From contig JAPSFS010000008.1 in the NCBI GenBank assembly GCA_035063785.1, positions 1-64,000 on the forward strand: a stretch of 64,000 nt of DNA. Direction: 5' to 3'. This document shows positions 17,516-30,082 of this stretch, in pieces (position 1 is the first letter of the stretch; each line of letters starts with the position of its first letter). Source of the stretch: Comamonas_C sp026954015 (GTDB taxonomy: Bacteria; Pseudomonadota; Gammaproteobacteria; Burkholderiales; Burkholderiaceae_C). The position numbers and the translations under genes are program-made. The notes below the pieces were generated by a model, which had not been told where the DNA came from, did not search any database, and worked only from the letters and a program-made list of their open reading frames with translations.

Positions 17516-18730
17516 TCAGATCCTCTTGAATCGCTGAAGTGCCAGTTCACAAACCTTCAGCACGTCATAGTCGAAAACCGCCCGCCGGCGGAAGTCCCGT
17601 CCGGCGCGGATATCGATATCGCGCTTGGCGAGGTTCTTGAACTGGTATTGGCCATCGAACATCGCGCCGGCCCGGCGCGAGCCGACCTGCAGAATCGCCG
17701 CACGCTGCATGCGCACGGCGGCGTAGCGTCTGAAGGCTTCGGGGATGTCGCTCACGCTGTCGGCTTCGCGCAGGAAGAAGGCCAGCGCCATGCAGTCTTC
17801 GGTGGCCATGTTCACGCCCTGGCCCTGGTGCGGAATCATGGCGTGCGCCGCATCGCCCAGCAGGGCAATGGGCCCTCGTGTCCAGATGGGTAGCGGATCG
17901 ATGTCCCACAGGGCCCACCAGAAGGTTTTGCCGATGAGCCCGACGATGTGCTGCAGCTTCGGATCCCAGCCGTCGCCGGTGAACTCCGCCGCGAGTTCGC
18001 CCGCCTCCGCCGGGCCGGACTGCGGGCCCTTCAAAGGCCGGTCGCTGGGCACGCAGGCCACGAAGTTGTACAGCGTGTGCTGCTGCTGCAGCGGGTAGAA
18101 CATGAAGTGCCGTTCATGGCCCATCCAGACTTGGCTGATCCTGGGCCAGTCCTTGGGCATGCGCGAGGCATCAACGACGCCGCGGTAGCAGATGTAGCCG
18201 GAGTAGACGGGCTTGGTGGGGTATATCGCAGTATCCCGGACGATGGAGTGGACGCCGTCGGCGCCGATCACGGCATCGAATTGCTCGTGCGCGCCGTTCC
18301 CGAATTCGACGCGCACGCCGGAGTCCAGCGTCCGGATCGACGTCATGTGGTGGCCGTAGCGGATCGATCCCGGGTCAACGTGCTCCGCCAGGATGCGGAT
18401 CAGGTCGGGCCGGTACATGCCGATGTTCTGGTACTGCCGGGCCGTGTCTTCCCAGGCCGCGTCGGTGACCTCGTGGCCCATCGCATCCAGGTACACGCCG
18501 TGTCCAGCGGGAATCGCGCCCGCCTGCCGGATCGGCTCGAGCACGCCGAGCCGGTCCAGCACGCGGGCCGCGTTGGGGGCAACCGTCACGCCCGCGCCCA
18601 CCTCATCGAGCTGGCTCGCCTGCTCGAACACGGTGGCCTCAATACCCGCGATCTTCTTGAGCGCGATCGCGGCCGTGAGGCCGCCCATCCCGCCGCCGAT
18701 GATTCCGATTCTGGTCGTATGGCTTAACAC
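17516..18730 (-). CDS. FAD-dependent aromatic monooxygenase (salicylate/6-hydroxynicotinate hydroxylase-like)
   Basis: A 404-aa group A flavoprotein hydroxylase. The N-terminal GIIGGGMGGLTAAIALKK binds the ADP of FAD, GADGVHSIVRDT is the DG motif, and GPIALLGDAAHAMIPHQGQG is the second FAD motif. These enzymes use NAD(P)H and oxygen to hydroxylate aromatic acids. The start is a GTG (VLSHTTRIG) preceded by AAGGATGTGGA; the open frame extends further but lacks conserved sequence. It is followed by the small NADP-binding reductase. Salicylate, 3-hydroxybenzoate or 6-hydroxynicotinate are possible substrates; no ring-cleavage gene is nearby to decide. Confidence 0.85.
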   Translation of the reverse strand: MLSHTTRIGIIGGGMGGLTAAIALKKIAGIEATVFEQASQLDEVGAGVTVAPNAARVLDRLGVLEPIRQAGAIPAGHGVYLDAMGHEVTDAAWEDTARQYQNIGMYRPDLIRILAEHVDPGSIRYGHHMTSIRTLDSGVRVEFGNGAHEQFDAVIGADGVHSIVRDTAIYPTKPVYSGYICYRGVVDASRMPKDWPRISQVWMGHERHFMFYPLQQQHTLYNFVACVPSDRPLKGPQSGPAEAGELAAEFTGDGWDPKLQHIVGLIGKTFWWALWDIDPLPIWTRGPIALLGDAAHAMIPHQGQGVNMATEDCMALAFFLREADSVSDIPEAFRRYAAVRMQRAAILQVGSRRAGAMFDGQYQFKNLAKRDIDIRAGRDFRRRAVFDYDVLKVCELALQRFKRI

Positions 18731-19127
18731 TCCACATCCTTCACTGATTTGAACCAAGTTCGCCACGTGTGCAAATGACCCCGGTGCACTGCGTGATCCC
18801 GGTGCGCGCCGTCGATGCGCAAGCCATGCGGCCGTTCCTTGCAACGTGCACGCAAGGCTAATTTGCCGCCGCCGCCCTCGTCAAGGGAAGCACCGGGACA
18901 CACTTTTCAAGAAACCGAACAATCGACGGACGGCCCCGGGCCGTGGCGGGTGGAGGTGGCAAAGGAGTGCCGTTGCACGGCGCCCTGCCCCGCGCGCTCA
19001 ACGCGCTTGAGCGCTTGCGGCAGCATTGCCCGCGCGGCGCCGCCACGAGGTTCCGCAGGGAGCGCAACGCGATATCCCGTGTCACATTCTTCTTGTTTGA
19101 TAGCTGCTCGTGCTTGCTGCACAAGCG
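18731..19127. other. 397-bp intergenic region with an interspersed repeat
   Basis: The spacer separates the minus-strand monooxygenase from the 3' end of the minus-strand ABC exporter. It should hold the monooxygenase promoter near its left end. Short open frames here have no supporting features. The right end (19095-19146) is a copy of the dyad repeat; nothing else is recognised. Confidence 0.5.

Positions 19128-19146
<19 letters not shown>
19095..19146 (+). repeat. interspersed dyad repeat (intergenic copy)
   Basis: TTTGATAGCTGCTCGTGCTT then GCTGCACAAGCGCTAGGC: the two halves AGCTGCT-GTGCTTG and CAAGCGCT form an imperfect hairpin. Its right end supplies the stop codon and last residues of the ABC exporter gene. 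Confidence 0.75.
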
Positions 19147-20957
<1,811 letters not shown>

Positions 20958-20987
20958 TCGGTGCTACGGAAACAGGGATTCTTGCCG

Positions 20988-21392
20988 ATGCCGCAAAACG
21001 ACGACGCCTTTCACACCAGCCTGCCCGACGACAAGGAGCTCGTGCTCAAGGTCATCCCGCTGCCGAGCGACACCAACGGCAATGGCGACATCTTCGGCGG
21101 CTGGGTGATGTCGCAGGTGGACCTGGCCGGTTCGGTGCTGTGCGCGCGCGTGGCGCAGGGGCGCATCGCGACCGTGGCGGTGAACGAGTTCATCTTCAAG
21201 CAGCCGGTGCGCGTGGGCGACCTGCTCTCGTTCTACTCGTCGGTGCTGCGCGTGGGGCGCACCTCGATCACGGTGCAGGTGGAGGTGTTTGCCGAGCGCA
21301 TCGGAGCGCAGGGCCAGTACGTGAAGGTGACCGAGGCGCGCCTGACCTACGTGGCGATCGACGACGAAGGCCGGCCGCGGCAGATCGGCTGA
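20988..21392 (+). CDS. acyl-CoA thioesterase, hotdog fold (YciA-like)
   Basis: A 134-aa single-hotdog thioesterase. PSDTNGNGDIFGGWVMSQVD contains the catalytic Asn/Asp region of the YciA/BACH family, and ATVAVNEFIFKQPVRVGDLL is equally characteristic. It hydrolyses acyl-CoA in the cytoplasm, probably limiting toxic acyl-CoA pools. The ATG follows within 40 bp of the divergent ABC gene. It converges on a second thioesterase, with a 3-bp gap, giving two unrelated hotdog subfamilies back to back. Confidence 0.9.
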   Translation: MPQNDDAFHTSLPDDKELVLKVIPLPSDTNGNGDIFGGWVMSQVDLAGSVLCARVAQGRIATVAVNEFIFKQPVRVGDLLSFYSSVLRVGRTSITVQVEVFAERIGAQGQYVKVTEARLTYVAIDDEGRPRQIG

Positions 21393-21395
21393 GGT

Positions 21396-21875
21396 TCACG
21401 AAACGATGTAGGACGCCGCGCCCGCGGCGAACAGCTCGCCCTGCGGGCCAAGGAACTCCATGCGGGTGCTGGCAACGCGCGAACCCAGACGCAGCACCCG
21501 GGCGCGCAGGTCGAAGTGCCCGCCGATCGCGGCGCGCAGGTAGTCGATGCGCAGATCGATCGTGCCCAGCTTCGCGAAGTACTGCAGGCGCTGCGCGGGC
21601 GACTTGTCGGCGTGCTTGGCTGCGATGGCCGCCATCACGGCCAGGCCGCCGATTGCGTCCAGCCCCGCGCTGATCACGCCGCCGTGCAGCCGCTGGTACG
21701 CAAAATGGCCGACGAGCTCGGGCCGCATCGTGATGCGCCCGTGCACGGCGTCGGCCGCAACGTCGACGACCTTCAGGCCGATCTGGCGGTTGAAGACGAT
21801 GCGCTCCTCGAACAGTTCGCGCAGCAGCGCGACGAACTCGGGCTCGAACGCGCCGGTGGCGCTGGCGTGGGACAT
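21396..21875 (-). CDS. PaaI/YigI-type thioesterase
   Basis: A 159-aa hotdog-fold protein of the PaaI-like superfamily. The LHGGVISAGLDAIGGLAVM block carries the HGG...D active-site pattern, and KLGTIDLRIDYLRAA is the conserved beta strand. The longer N-terminal helix (FVALLRELFEERIVFNRQIGLKV) matches YigI-like medium/long-chain acyl-CoA thioesterases. It is cytoplasmic. Downstream it converges with the YciA-like gene; upstream an interspersed repeat and the livH operator lie in the gap. Confidence 0.85.
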   Translation of the reverse strand: MSHASATGAFEPEFVALLRELFEERIVFNRQIGLKVVDVAADAVHGRITMRPELVGHFAYQRLHGGVISAGLDAIGGLAVMAAIAAKHADKSPAQRLQYFAKLGTIDLRIDYLRAAIGGHFDLRARVLRLGSRVASTRMEFLGPQGELFAAGAASYIVS

Positions 21876-21886
21876 GGGGTGACCTC

Positions 21887-21942
21887 GTTTGATAGCTGCT
21901 GGCGCTTGCCACGCAAGGACCAGACGTACTTTTTCCGCAAAA
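21887..21942 (+). repeat. interspersed dyad repeat (intergenic copy)
   Basis: GTTTGATAGCTGCTGGCGCT then TGCC and CGCAAGG with a T-rich tail. The right half has decayed relative to other copies. It lies between the divergent thioesterase and livH genes. Confidence 0.65.
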
Positions 21943-22000
21943 TCTCAGGGTTACTACGCGGTACGCAACTTGGGGTGATCGGGCATTATCCGCATTTATC

Positions 22001-22023
22001 CAAAGCAATTGCTTTGTAAAAAT
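22001..22023. promoter_or_regulatory. TetR-type operator candidate upstream of livH
   Basis: CAAAGCAATTGCTTTG (22001-22016) is a perfect 16-bp palindrome and is followed by TAAAAAT. The same pattern recurs before the acyl-CoA dehydrogenase at 28809-28831 and before tetR at 56903-56925. It lies 15 bp before the livH start, where a bound repressor would block the operon. Confidence 0.65.
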
Positions 22024-22038
22024 CACGGAACCTGCACG

Positions 22039-22914
22039 GTGCAATTCGTCCAACTTCTGATCAGCGGCGTCGCACAAGGGTGCATCTACGGCCTGATCGC
22101 GTTGGGCTTCGTGCTGATCTACAAGGCCACGGAAATCGTCAGTTTCGCCCAGGGCGAGCTCATGATGGTGGGCGCCTTCATCGGCGTGGCCGTGATGAGC
22201 TACCTCGACTTCCCGTTCTGGCTCGCCGTGATCGCGAGCATGGCGGCCATGGCGCTGCTGGGCCTGCTGCTCGAGCGCGTGGTGATCCGCCCGGTGCTGG
22301 GGCAACCCGCGTTTTCCATCGTCATGCTCACGATAGGCATAGGCTACCTGCTGCGCGGGCTGGTGACGATGATCCCGGGCATCGGCACCGAGACGCTGAC
22401 GCTGAACGTACCCTACAAGGATGCGACGCTGGCCTGGGGCACGCTGATCCTCGGGGCCGAGCAGCTCGCGGTGATCGCGGTGACCACCGTGCTGTGCGCG
22501 CTGCTGTTCGTGATGTTCCGCTACACGCGCCTGGGCGTGGCGATGCAGGCGGCGTCGCAGAACCAGCTGGCGGCGTACTACATGGGCATCCCGGTGCAGC
22601 GCATCAACGGCATGGTCTGGGCGCTCGCGGGCATGGTGGCGGCGGTGGCGGGGCTGCTGCTGGCGCCCATCACCTTCGTCTACGCCAACATGGGCTTCAT
22701 TGGCCTGAAGGCCTTTCCGGCGGCCGTGGTCGGCGGTTTCGGCAGCCTACCGGGCGCGATCGTCGGCGGGCTGGTGATCGGCGTGATCGAGTCGCTCTCG
22801 GGCTTCTACCTGCCCGAGGGGTTCAAGGACGTGGCGGCCTACGTCGTGGTGCTCATCATGCTGATGGTGCGGCCCAATGGGCTGTTCGGCGAGCGCCTGG
22901 TGAAGAAGGTCTAG
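22039..22914 (+). CDS. livH: branched-chain amino acid-type ABC permease LivH
   Basis: A 291-aa inner-membrane permease with about eight helices. It opens with LISGVAQGCIYGLIALGFVLIYKATEIVSFAQGELMM, the LivH hallmark (quoted in parts: SGVAQGCIYGLIALG and ATEIVSFAQGE). The GTG at 22039 is preferred because the palindromic operator lies immediately upstream; a TTG at 22009 would place it in coding sequence. It forms the channel with LivM and is driven by LivG and LivF. LivHMGF systems import branched-chain amino acids but also aromatic acids, amides and dicarboxylates. Confidence 0.92.
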   Translation: MQFVQLLISGVAQGCIYGLIALGFVLIYKATEIVSFAQGELMMVGAFIGVAVMSYLDFPFWLAVIASMAAMALLGLLLERVVIRPVLGQPAFSIVMLTIGIGYLLRGLVTMIPGIGTETLTLNVPYKDATLAWGTLILGAEQLAVIAVTTVLCALLFVMFRYTRLGVAMQAASQNQLAAYYMGIPVQRINGMVWALAGMVAAVAGLLLAPITFVYANMGFIGLKAFPAAVVGGFGSLPGAIVGGLVIGVIESLSGFYLPEGFKDVAAYVVVLIMLMVRPNGLFGERLVKKV

Positions 22915-22917
22915 GGC

Positions 22918-23994
22918 ATGCGCTTCATCTTCAAGACCAGCTACGCGCAGGACATCCGGCTTGCCAAACACGGCGGGCACGTGTTCTGGTATGGATTGCT
23001 GGTGCTCGCGCTGCTGGCCGCGCCCTGGGGTCTGCCCGAGTACTGGCTGGCGCAGCTCACCTTCGTGCTGATCTACGGCATCGCCGGGCTCGGCCTGATG
23101 CTGCTGGCGGGGTTCACCGGGCAGTTCTCGCTCGGGCACGCGGCATTCCTGGGCGTGGGTGCTTACACGCAGGCGCTGCTCACGGCGGCGGGCTGGCCCT
23201 TCTTCCTGGCGCTGGCCTGCGCGGGGCTGCTCTCGGCGGCGGTGGGCATCGTCGTGGGGCTGCCGGCGCTGCGCGTCAAGGGCATCTACCTCGCGATCGC
23301 GACGCTCGCGTTCGGTTTCATCGTCGAGGAGATCTTTGCGCGCTGGGAGTCGGTGACGGGCGGCAACAAGGGCGTCTTCCTGCAGCCGCCGCAGATCATG
23401 GGCTATGCGTTCGAGTCGTCCCAGGCGTTCTACTTCCTGTGCCTCGTGATCGCCGTGGCCTGCACGCTCGCGATCCTGAACCTGCTGCGCGCGCCCACGG
23501 GGCGGGCCTTTGTCGCAATCCGCGACTCGGAGATCTCGGCGCAGAGCATGGGCATCCACCTGGCGTACTACAAGACGCTGTCGTTCGCGCTCTCGGCGGC
23601 GCTCGCGGGCATCGCGGGGGCGCTGTACGCGCACAAGCTGCAGTTCATCACGCCCGAGCAGTTCGACATCGTGCAGTCCATCGACCTGCTCCTGATGATC
23701 GTGATCGGCGGGCTGGGCTCGGTGCACGGCGCCTTCCTCGGGGCGATGTTCCTCATCTTCATGCCGCAGCTCATCGGGCTGGGCAAGGAGTGGCTGCCGG
23801 AGTCGCTGGCGCAGTCGCCGGGCCTGCAGACCTTCGTCTATGGCGCGGTCTTGATCGCCTTCGTGATGTTCGAGCCGCTGGGCATTTACGGGCGCTGGCT
23901 CAAGGTGCGCGCCTGGCTGCAGCTCTTTCCGTTCTACCGGCGCGGCATGTTCAAGCGGCAGAAGTCCTTCCAGAAATCGGAGCGCCTCAGATGA
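22918..23994 (+). CDS. livM: branched-chain amino acid-type ABC permease LivM
   Basis: A 358-aa membrane permease, partner of LivH. Landmarks are LIYGIAGLGLMLLAGFTGQFSLGHAAFLGVGAY (parts: GFTGQFSLGHAAFLGVG) and AIRDSEISAQSMGIHLAYYKTLSFALSAALAG (parts: IRDSEISAQSMGI). It starts 3 bp after livH and its stop overlaps the livG start (ATGA). The family length is normal. The charged C-terminal tail (RRGMFKRQKSFQKSERLR) probably faces the cytoplasm. Confidence 0.93.
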   Translation: MRFIFKTSYAQDIRLAKHGGHVFWYGLLVLALLAAPWGLPEYWLAQLTFVLIYGIAGLGLMLLAGFTGQFSLGHAAFLGVGAYTQALLTAAGWPFFLALACAGLLSAAVGIVVGLPALRVKGIYLAIATLAFGFIVEEIFARWESVTGGNKGVFLQPPQIMGYAFESSQAFYFLCLVIAVACTLAILNLLRAPTGRAFVAIRDSEISAQSMGIHLAYYKTLSFALSAALAGIAGALYAHKLQFITPEQFDIVQSIDLLLMIVIGGLGSVHGAFLGAMFLIFMPQLIGLGKEWLPESLAQSPGLQTFVYGAVLIAFVMFEPLGIYGRWLKVRAWLQLFPFYRRGMFKRQKSFQKSERLR

Positions 23995-24827
23995 GCGGCA
24001 GCCCCCTGCTGAGTGCCCACCACCTGAGCGTGCGCTTCGGCGGCCTGCTGGCCGTGAACGACGTGAGCTTCGACGTGCAGGAGGGCGAGGTGTTCACGCT
24101 GATCGGGCCCAACGGCGCGGGCAAGACGACGGTGTTCAACCTCATCAGCCGCATTTATCAGCCCACGAGCGGGCACATCACCTACGCGGGGCCGCACGGC
24201 GAGCTCAGGCTCACCGACCAGGCGCCGCACACGGTGGCGCAGCTGGGCATTGCGCGCACCTTCCAGAACATCGAGCTGTTCGAGCATGCGAGCGTGCTCT
24301 CCAACCTCCTGATCGGGCGCCACACGCAGCGCGAGACCGGGCTGTGGCGCGACATGCTGTTCACGCCGCGCACGCGCGCCGCCGAGATTCGCGCCCGCGA
24401 GAAAGTGGAGGAAGTGATCGACTTCCTCGACCTGCAGCACTACCGCGACACCCTCGTGGGCGGCCTGCCCTATGGCGTGCGCAAGGTGGTGGAGCTCGGG
24501 CGCGCGCTGGCCACCGAGCCCAGGCTGCTGCTGCTGGACGAGCCCTCCTCGGGCCTGAACGTGGAGGAAACCGACGACATGGCGTTCTGGATCGAGGACA
24601 TCAGGAGCGACCTGGGCATCACCGTGCTGATGGTGGAGCACGACATGTCGCTGGTCTCGCGCGTCTCCGACCGGGTGCTGGCAATGAACCAGGGCGAGGT
24701 ACTGGCGCTGGGCACGCCCGCCGAGGTGCAGGCGCATCCGGGGGTGGCCGAGGCGTATCTGGGCACCATAGCCGACGTGAGCAACCTGCGCCGCCCGGCT
24801 GGGCACCAGGTGGGAGGCCGGGGATGA
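23991..24827 (+). CDS. livG: ABC ATPase LivG
   Basis: A 278-aa ATPase energising LivHM. Walker A is GPNGAGKTTVFN, the Q-loop follows in GIARTFQNIELFE, and Walker B is LLLLDEPSSGLN with the switch His in VLMVEHDM. The signature loop reads LPYGVRKVVELGRALA, so the usual LSxGQ is replaced by LPYGV, a variant that is common in this LivG group. ATGA overlaps on both sides couple it to livM and livF. Confidence 0.92.
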   Translation: MSGSPLLSAHHLSVRFGGLLAVNDVSFDVQEGEVFTLIGPNGAGKTTVFNLISRIYQPTSGHITYAGPHGELRLTDQAPHTVAQLGIARTFQNIELFEHASVLSNLLIGRHTQRETGLWRDMLFTPRTRAAEIRAREKVEEVIDFLDLQHYRDTLVGGLPYGVRKVVELGRALATEPRLLLLDEPSSGLNVEETDDMAFWIEDIRSDLGITVLMVEHDMSLVSRVSDRVLAMNQGEVLALGTPAEVQAHPGVAEAYLGTIADVSNLRRPAGHQVGGRG

Positions 24828-25615
24828 GCGCGCCTTCGATCACCACGCCGCCGCTGCTGCAGCTGCAGAACGTGGAGAGCGCCTACGGCCCGATCAAGGC
24901 GATACGCGGCGTGAGCCTGGCCGTGCACCCCGGCGAGATCGCCACGGTGTTGGGCAGCAACGGCGCGGGCAAGACGACGATTCTCAAGACCATCTCGGGC
25001 ATCATCGATCCGCTCAAGGGCAGCGTGCACTTCAAGGGCAGCAACATCACCGCGCAGGACCCCACGGCCATCGTGCGCATGGGCCTGATGCACGTGCCCG
25101 AGGGGCGCGAGGTGTTCGCGCTGCTGTCGGTGCGCGACAACCTCATGATGGGCGCCTACACGCGCCACGACCGCGATGCGGTGGCGCGCGACCTGGAGAT
25201 GGTCTACGCCTATTTCCCCGTGCTCAAGGAGCGCATGAACCAGGACGCGGGGCTGCTCTCGGGCGGGCAGCAGCAGATGCTGGCGATCAGCCGCGCGCTG
25301 ATGGCGACGCCCGAGCTCATCCTGCTCGACGAACCCAGCCTGGGCCTGAGCCCGCGCCTGACCAAGGAGATTTTCGAGATCGTGGTGCGCATCAACCGCG
25401 AGCGCGGCACCACCATCCTGCTGGTGGAGCAGAACGCCAACATGGCGCTGAACGCCGCAGACTTCGGCTATGTGCTGGAGAACGGCCGCATCGTGATGGA
25501 AGATCGCTGCGAGCGCCTGCGCGAGAAGGAGGACATCAAGGAGTTCTACCTCGGCATGAAGGACACCGGCGTGCGCGGCGAGCGGCGCTGGAAAAAGAAG
25601 AAGACTTGGAGATAG
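24824..25615 (+). CDS. livF: ABC ATPase LivF
   Basis: A 263-aa ATPase, second nucleotide-binding subunit. Walker A GSNGAGKTTILK, Q-loop-proximal LMHVPEGREVFALLSVRDNL (LivF-specific), signature LLSGGQQQMLAISRALM and Walker B LILLDEPSLGLSP are all present. The ATG overlaps the livG stop (ATGA). The C terminus is unusually basic (RRWKKKKTWR). The acyl-CoA ligase gene starts five bases after the stop. Confidence 0.92.
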   Translation: MSAPSITTPPLLQLQNVESAYGPIKAIRGVSLAVHPGEIATVLGSNGAGKTTILKTISGIIDPLKGSVHFKGSNITAQDPTAIVRMGLMHVPEGREVFALLSVRDNLMMGAYTRHDRDAVARDLEMVYAYFPVLKERMNQDAGLLSGGQQQMLAISRALMATPELILLDEPSLGLSPRLTKEIFEIVVRINRERGTTILLVEQNANMALNAADFGYVLENGRIVMEDRCERLREKEDIKEFYLGMKDTGVRGERRWKKKKTWR

Positions 25616-25620
25616 GTGCG

Positions 25621-27492
<1,872 letters not shown>

Positions 27493-27550
27493 GCCGCACC
27501 CGCGCGGGAGCACCCACAATCATTTCACTGAAACCGAAGGAGACCTGACC

Positions 27551-28720
27551 ATGCACCTGAAAACCACCCTGCTGGCCGCCGCCTGTACCCTGGGCCTGGC
27601 CGGCACCGCGTTCGCGCAGAACCTGGGCGTGAGCAAGACCGAGCTCAAGGTCGCCACCATCCAGGACCTTTCCGGGCCACTCGCGCCCATAGGCAAGCAG
27701 GCGCGCGACGGCATGCAGCTGCGCGTGGACGAGGCCAACGAGCAGGGCGGCATCAACGGCCGCAAGATCGTCTTCAAGGTGGAAGACGACGGCTACGACC
27801 CCAAGCGCGCGGTGCTTGCGGCGCAAAAGCTCGTGAACCAGGAGAAGGTCTTCGCCATCGTCGGTCACATCGGCACGGCGGCCAACCTGGCCACCTTCCC
27901 GGTGATGTTCCCCAAGAAGGTGATCAACTTCCTGCCGCTCACCGCCGCGCGCGAAATGTACGAGCCGCTGAACCCGCTCACCTATGCCTTCATCGCGCCC
28001 TACTACCAGCAGATTCGCGAGGCGGTGCCCATCCTCGTGAAGGAGAAGAAGCTCACCAAGGTCTGCACCATCTACCAGGATGACGAGTTCGGCGCCGAGG
28101 TGCTCAAGGGCACCGAGGACGGTCTCAAGGACATCGGCATGCAGCTCGTGGAGAAGGCGAGCTTCAAGCGCGCCGCGACCGACTTTTCATCGCAGGTGGC
28201 CAAGACCAAGGCCGCGGGCTGCGACCTGGTGACGCTGGGCGGCGTGATCCGCGAGACCATAGGCACCATCGCCACTTCGCGCAAGCTGGGCTACAACCCG
28301 GTGTTCCTGGGTTCGGCCGCGTCCTACAGCGAACTCATCCCCAAGCTCGGCGGCAAGGCCATGGACGGCCTGTACGCGACGATGGCGGCGCAGGTGCCCT
28401 ACACCGATGACGCGGACAACAAGCAGCTCGCGTTCTGGGCCACCAAGTACAAGACCAAGTTCAACGAGGACGGCGGCATCTTCTCGGCCTACGGCTACAT
28501 CGTGATGGACGTGTTCCTGCAGGCCGTGTCCAAGGCCGGGCCCAACCTGACGACCGATGCCTTCATCAAGACCATGGATGGGATGAGCGTCCCTACCGAC
28601 ATCTTCGGCAGCGCCCCGGCTACCTACACCGCCACCAAGCACCTGGGCAGCACGGCGTGGCGCCTGTCGCTCGTGCAGGATGGCAAGTGGAAGGTGGTCT
28701 CTCCCTACCACACCAAGTAG
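27551..28720 (+). CDS. LivK-type periplasmic binding protein
   Basis: A 389-aa type I periplasmic binding protein with signal peptide (MHLKTTLLAAACTLGLAGTA, cleavage after FAQ). It has the Leu/Ile/Val-binding fold, for example VATIQDLSGPLAPIGKQARD, FKVEDDGYDPKRAV and CTIYQDDEFGAEVLKG. It delivers ligand to LivHMGF. A GAAGGAGACC ribosome-binding site precedes the ATG. The first-domain sequence does not carry an obvious amino-acid-binding motif, so ligands other than leucine are possible. A strong terminator follows the gene. Confidence 0.9.
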   Translation: MHLKTTLLAAACTLGLAGTAFAQNLGVSKTELKVATIQDLSGPLAPIGKQARDGMQLRVDEANEQGGINGRKIVFKVEDDGYDPKRAVLAAQKLVNQEKVFAIVGHIGTAANLATFPVMFPKKVINFLPLTAAREMYEPLNPLTYAFIAPYYQQIREAVPILVKEKKLTKVCTIYQDDEFGAEVLKGTEDGLKDIGMQLVEKASFKRAATDFSSQVAKTKAAGCDLVTLGGVIRETIGTIATSRKLGYNPVFLGSAASYSELIPKLGGKAMDGLYATMAAQVPYTDDADNKQLAFWATKYKTKFNEDGGIFSAYGYIVMDVFLQAVSKAGPNLTTDAFIKTMDGMSVPTDIFGSAPATYTATKHLGSTAWRLSLVQDGKWKVVSPYHTK

Positions 28721-28743
28721 GCGCCATCGCCCCACGCACGACC

Positions 28744-28770
28744 AACCGCCTTCGGGCGGTTTGTCGTTTG
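28744..28770 (+). terminator. intrinsic terminator after the liv operon
   Basis: AACCGCC-TTCG-GGCGGTT forms a 7-bp stem with a stable TTCG tetraloop and is followed by TTGTCGTTTG. It ends the livHMGF-ligase-livK transcription unit before the next promoter. Confidence 0.85.
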
Positions 28771-28776
28771 GGAGAC

Positions 28777-28805
28777 TTGCAATCCGCTCCTGGACTGTCA
28801 GAATT
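28777..28805 (+). promoter_or_regulatory. candidate promoter of the acyl-CoA dehydrogenase operon
   Basis: TTGCAA (28777-28782) and AGAATT (28800-28805) with a 17-bp spacer resemble a sigma70 promoter. The TetR-type operator starts four bases downstream, so a bound repressor would cover the transcription start. Confidence 0.4.
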
Positions 28806-28808
28806 TAA

Positions 28809-28831
28809 CCAAGCAACTGCTTTGGAAAAAT
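28809..28831. promoter_or_regulatory. TetR-type operator candidate upstream of acyl-CoA dehydrogenase
   Basis: CCAAGCAACTGCTTTGG followed by AAAAAT, the same 23-bp pattern as at 22001 and 56903, three bases before the ATG. Confidence 0.65.
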
Positions 28832-28834
28832 ACC

Positions 28835-30001
28835 ATGATCGAACGCACGCTTTTCGACGCCGAGCACCTCGCGCTTGCCGAGAGCTTTCGCCGCTTCATC
28901 GACAAGGAGGTCATGCCCCACCACGCCGCGTGGGAAGAGCAGGGCTATGTGGACCGCGCCGTCTGGAGCAAGGCCGGCGCCAACGGCTTTCTGTGCCTGA
29001 GCATTCCCGAGGAATACGGCGGCGCCGGCGCCGACAAGCTCTATTCGGTGCTGCAGATGGAAGAGATCGCACGCGCGGGCTGCACCGGCATCGGCTTCGG
29101 GCTGCACAGCGAGATCGTCGCGCCCTACATCCTGCACTACGGTACCGAAGCGCAGAAGCGCAAGTACCTGCCCAGGCTCGCCAGCGGCGACATGGTGGGC
29201 GCGATCGCCATGACCGAGCCCGCCGCGGGCAGCGACCTGCAGGGCGTGAAGACCACCGCGCAGCTTGCGGCGGACGGCAGCCACTATGTACTGAATGGCA
29301 GCAAGACCTTCATCACCAACGGCTGGCATGCGGACCTGGTCATCGTCGTCGCCAAGACCGACCCGGCGGCCGGTGCCAAGGGCACGAGCCTGCTGCTGGT
29401 GGAGCGCGGCATGCCGGGCTTCGAGAAGGGCCAGCGCCTCAAAAAAGCGGGCATGAAGGCGCAGGACACCTCCGAGCTGTTCTTCAACGACGTGCAGGTG
29501 CCCGCCGAGAACCTGCTGGGCGGCGAGGCCATGCGCAACCGCGGCTTCATCTGCCTGATGGAGCAGCTGCCCTGGGAGCGCCTGCAGATCGCCATCACCG
29601 CCGTGGCCGCCGCGCAGGCCGCCATCGACTGGACGGTGGACTACGTGAAGCAGCGCAAGGTGTTCGGGCAGAGTGTCGCGGCGTTCCAGAACACGCGCTA
29701 CGAGCTCGCCGAGCTGCAGACGCAGGTGCAGGTGGCGCGCGTGTTCGTGGACAAGTGCTGCGAGCTGATCGTCGATGACAAGCTCGACACCGCCACCGCC
29801 AGCATGGCCAAGTACTGGACCACCGACCTGCAGTTCAAGGTGATGGACGAGTGCGTGCAGCTCTTCGGCGGCTACGGCTACATGTGGGAATACCCGATTG
29901 CCCGCGCCTGGGCCGATGCGCGCGTGCAGCGCATCTACGGCGGCACCAACGAGATCATGAAGGAAGTGATCTCGCGCCAGATGGGACTCGGTGGACGCTG
30001 A
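28835..30001 (+). CDS. acyl-CoA dehydrogenase
   Basis: A 388-aa flavoenzyme catalysing alpha,beta-dehydrogenation of an acyl-CoA. Family signatures are IAMTEPAAGSDLQGVKTTA, the central beta domain, QLFGGYGYMWEYPIARAWAD and RIYGGTNEIMKEVISR. The general base cannot be assigned with certainty. There is no strong Shine-Dalgarno: the operator lies directly upstream, so translation may use GGAAAAAT weakly. It heads an operon with thiolase and FadB-type genes and is probably repressed by the TetR protein encoded at 56.2 kb. Confidence 0.92.
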   Translation: MIERTLFDAEHLALAESFRRFIDKEVMPHHAAWEEQGYVDRAVWSKAGANGFLCLSIPEEYGGAGADKLYSVLQMEEIARAGCTGIGFGLHSEIVAPYILHYGTEAQKRKYLPRLASGDMVGAIAMTEPAAGSDLQGVKTTAQLAADGSHYVLNGSKTFITNGWHADLVIVVAKTDPAAGAKGTSLLLVERGMPGFEKGQRLKKAGMKAQDTSELFFNDVQVPAENLLGGEAMRNRGFICLMEQLPWERLQIAITAVAAAQAAIDWTVDYVKQRKVFGQSVAAFQNTRYELAELQTQVQVARVFVDKCCELIVDDKLDTATASMAKYWTTDLQFKVMDECVQLFGGYGYMWEYPIARAWADARVQRIYGGTNEIMKEVISRQMGLGGR

Positions 30002-30012
30002 GCCTTACTTCT

Positions 30013-30068
30013 CTATCCATAGCTGCTCGCGCTTGCTGCACAAGCGCTGGCGGCACTTTTTGCTTGAA
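30013..30068 (+). repeat. interspersed dyad repeat (intergenic copy)
   Basis: ATAGCTGCTCGCGCTTGCTG then CACAAGCGCTGGCGGCA and a T-rich tail. It is one of the best preserved copies. It sits between the acyl-CoA dehydrogenase and thiolase genes; the thiolase ribosome-binding site follows it directly. Confidence 0.8.
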
Positions 30069-30082
30069 ACCGGAGACACGCC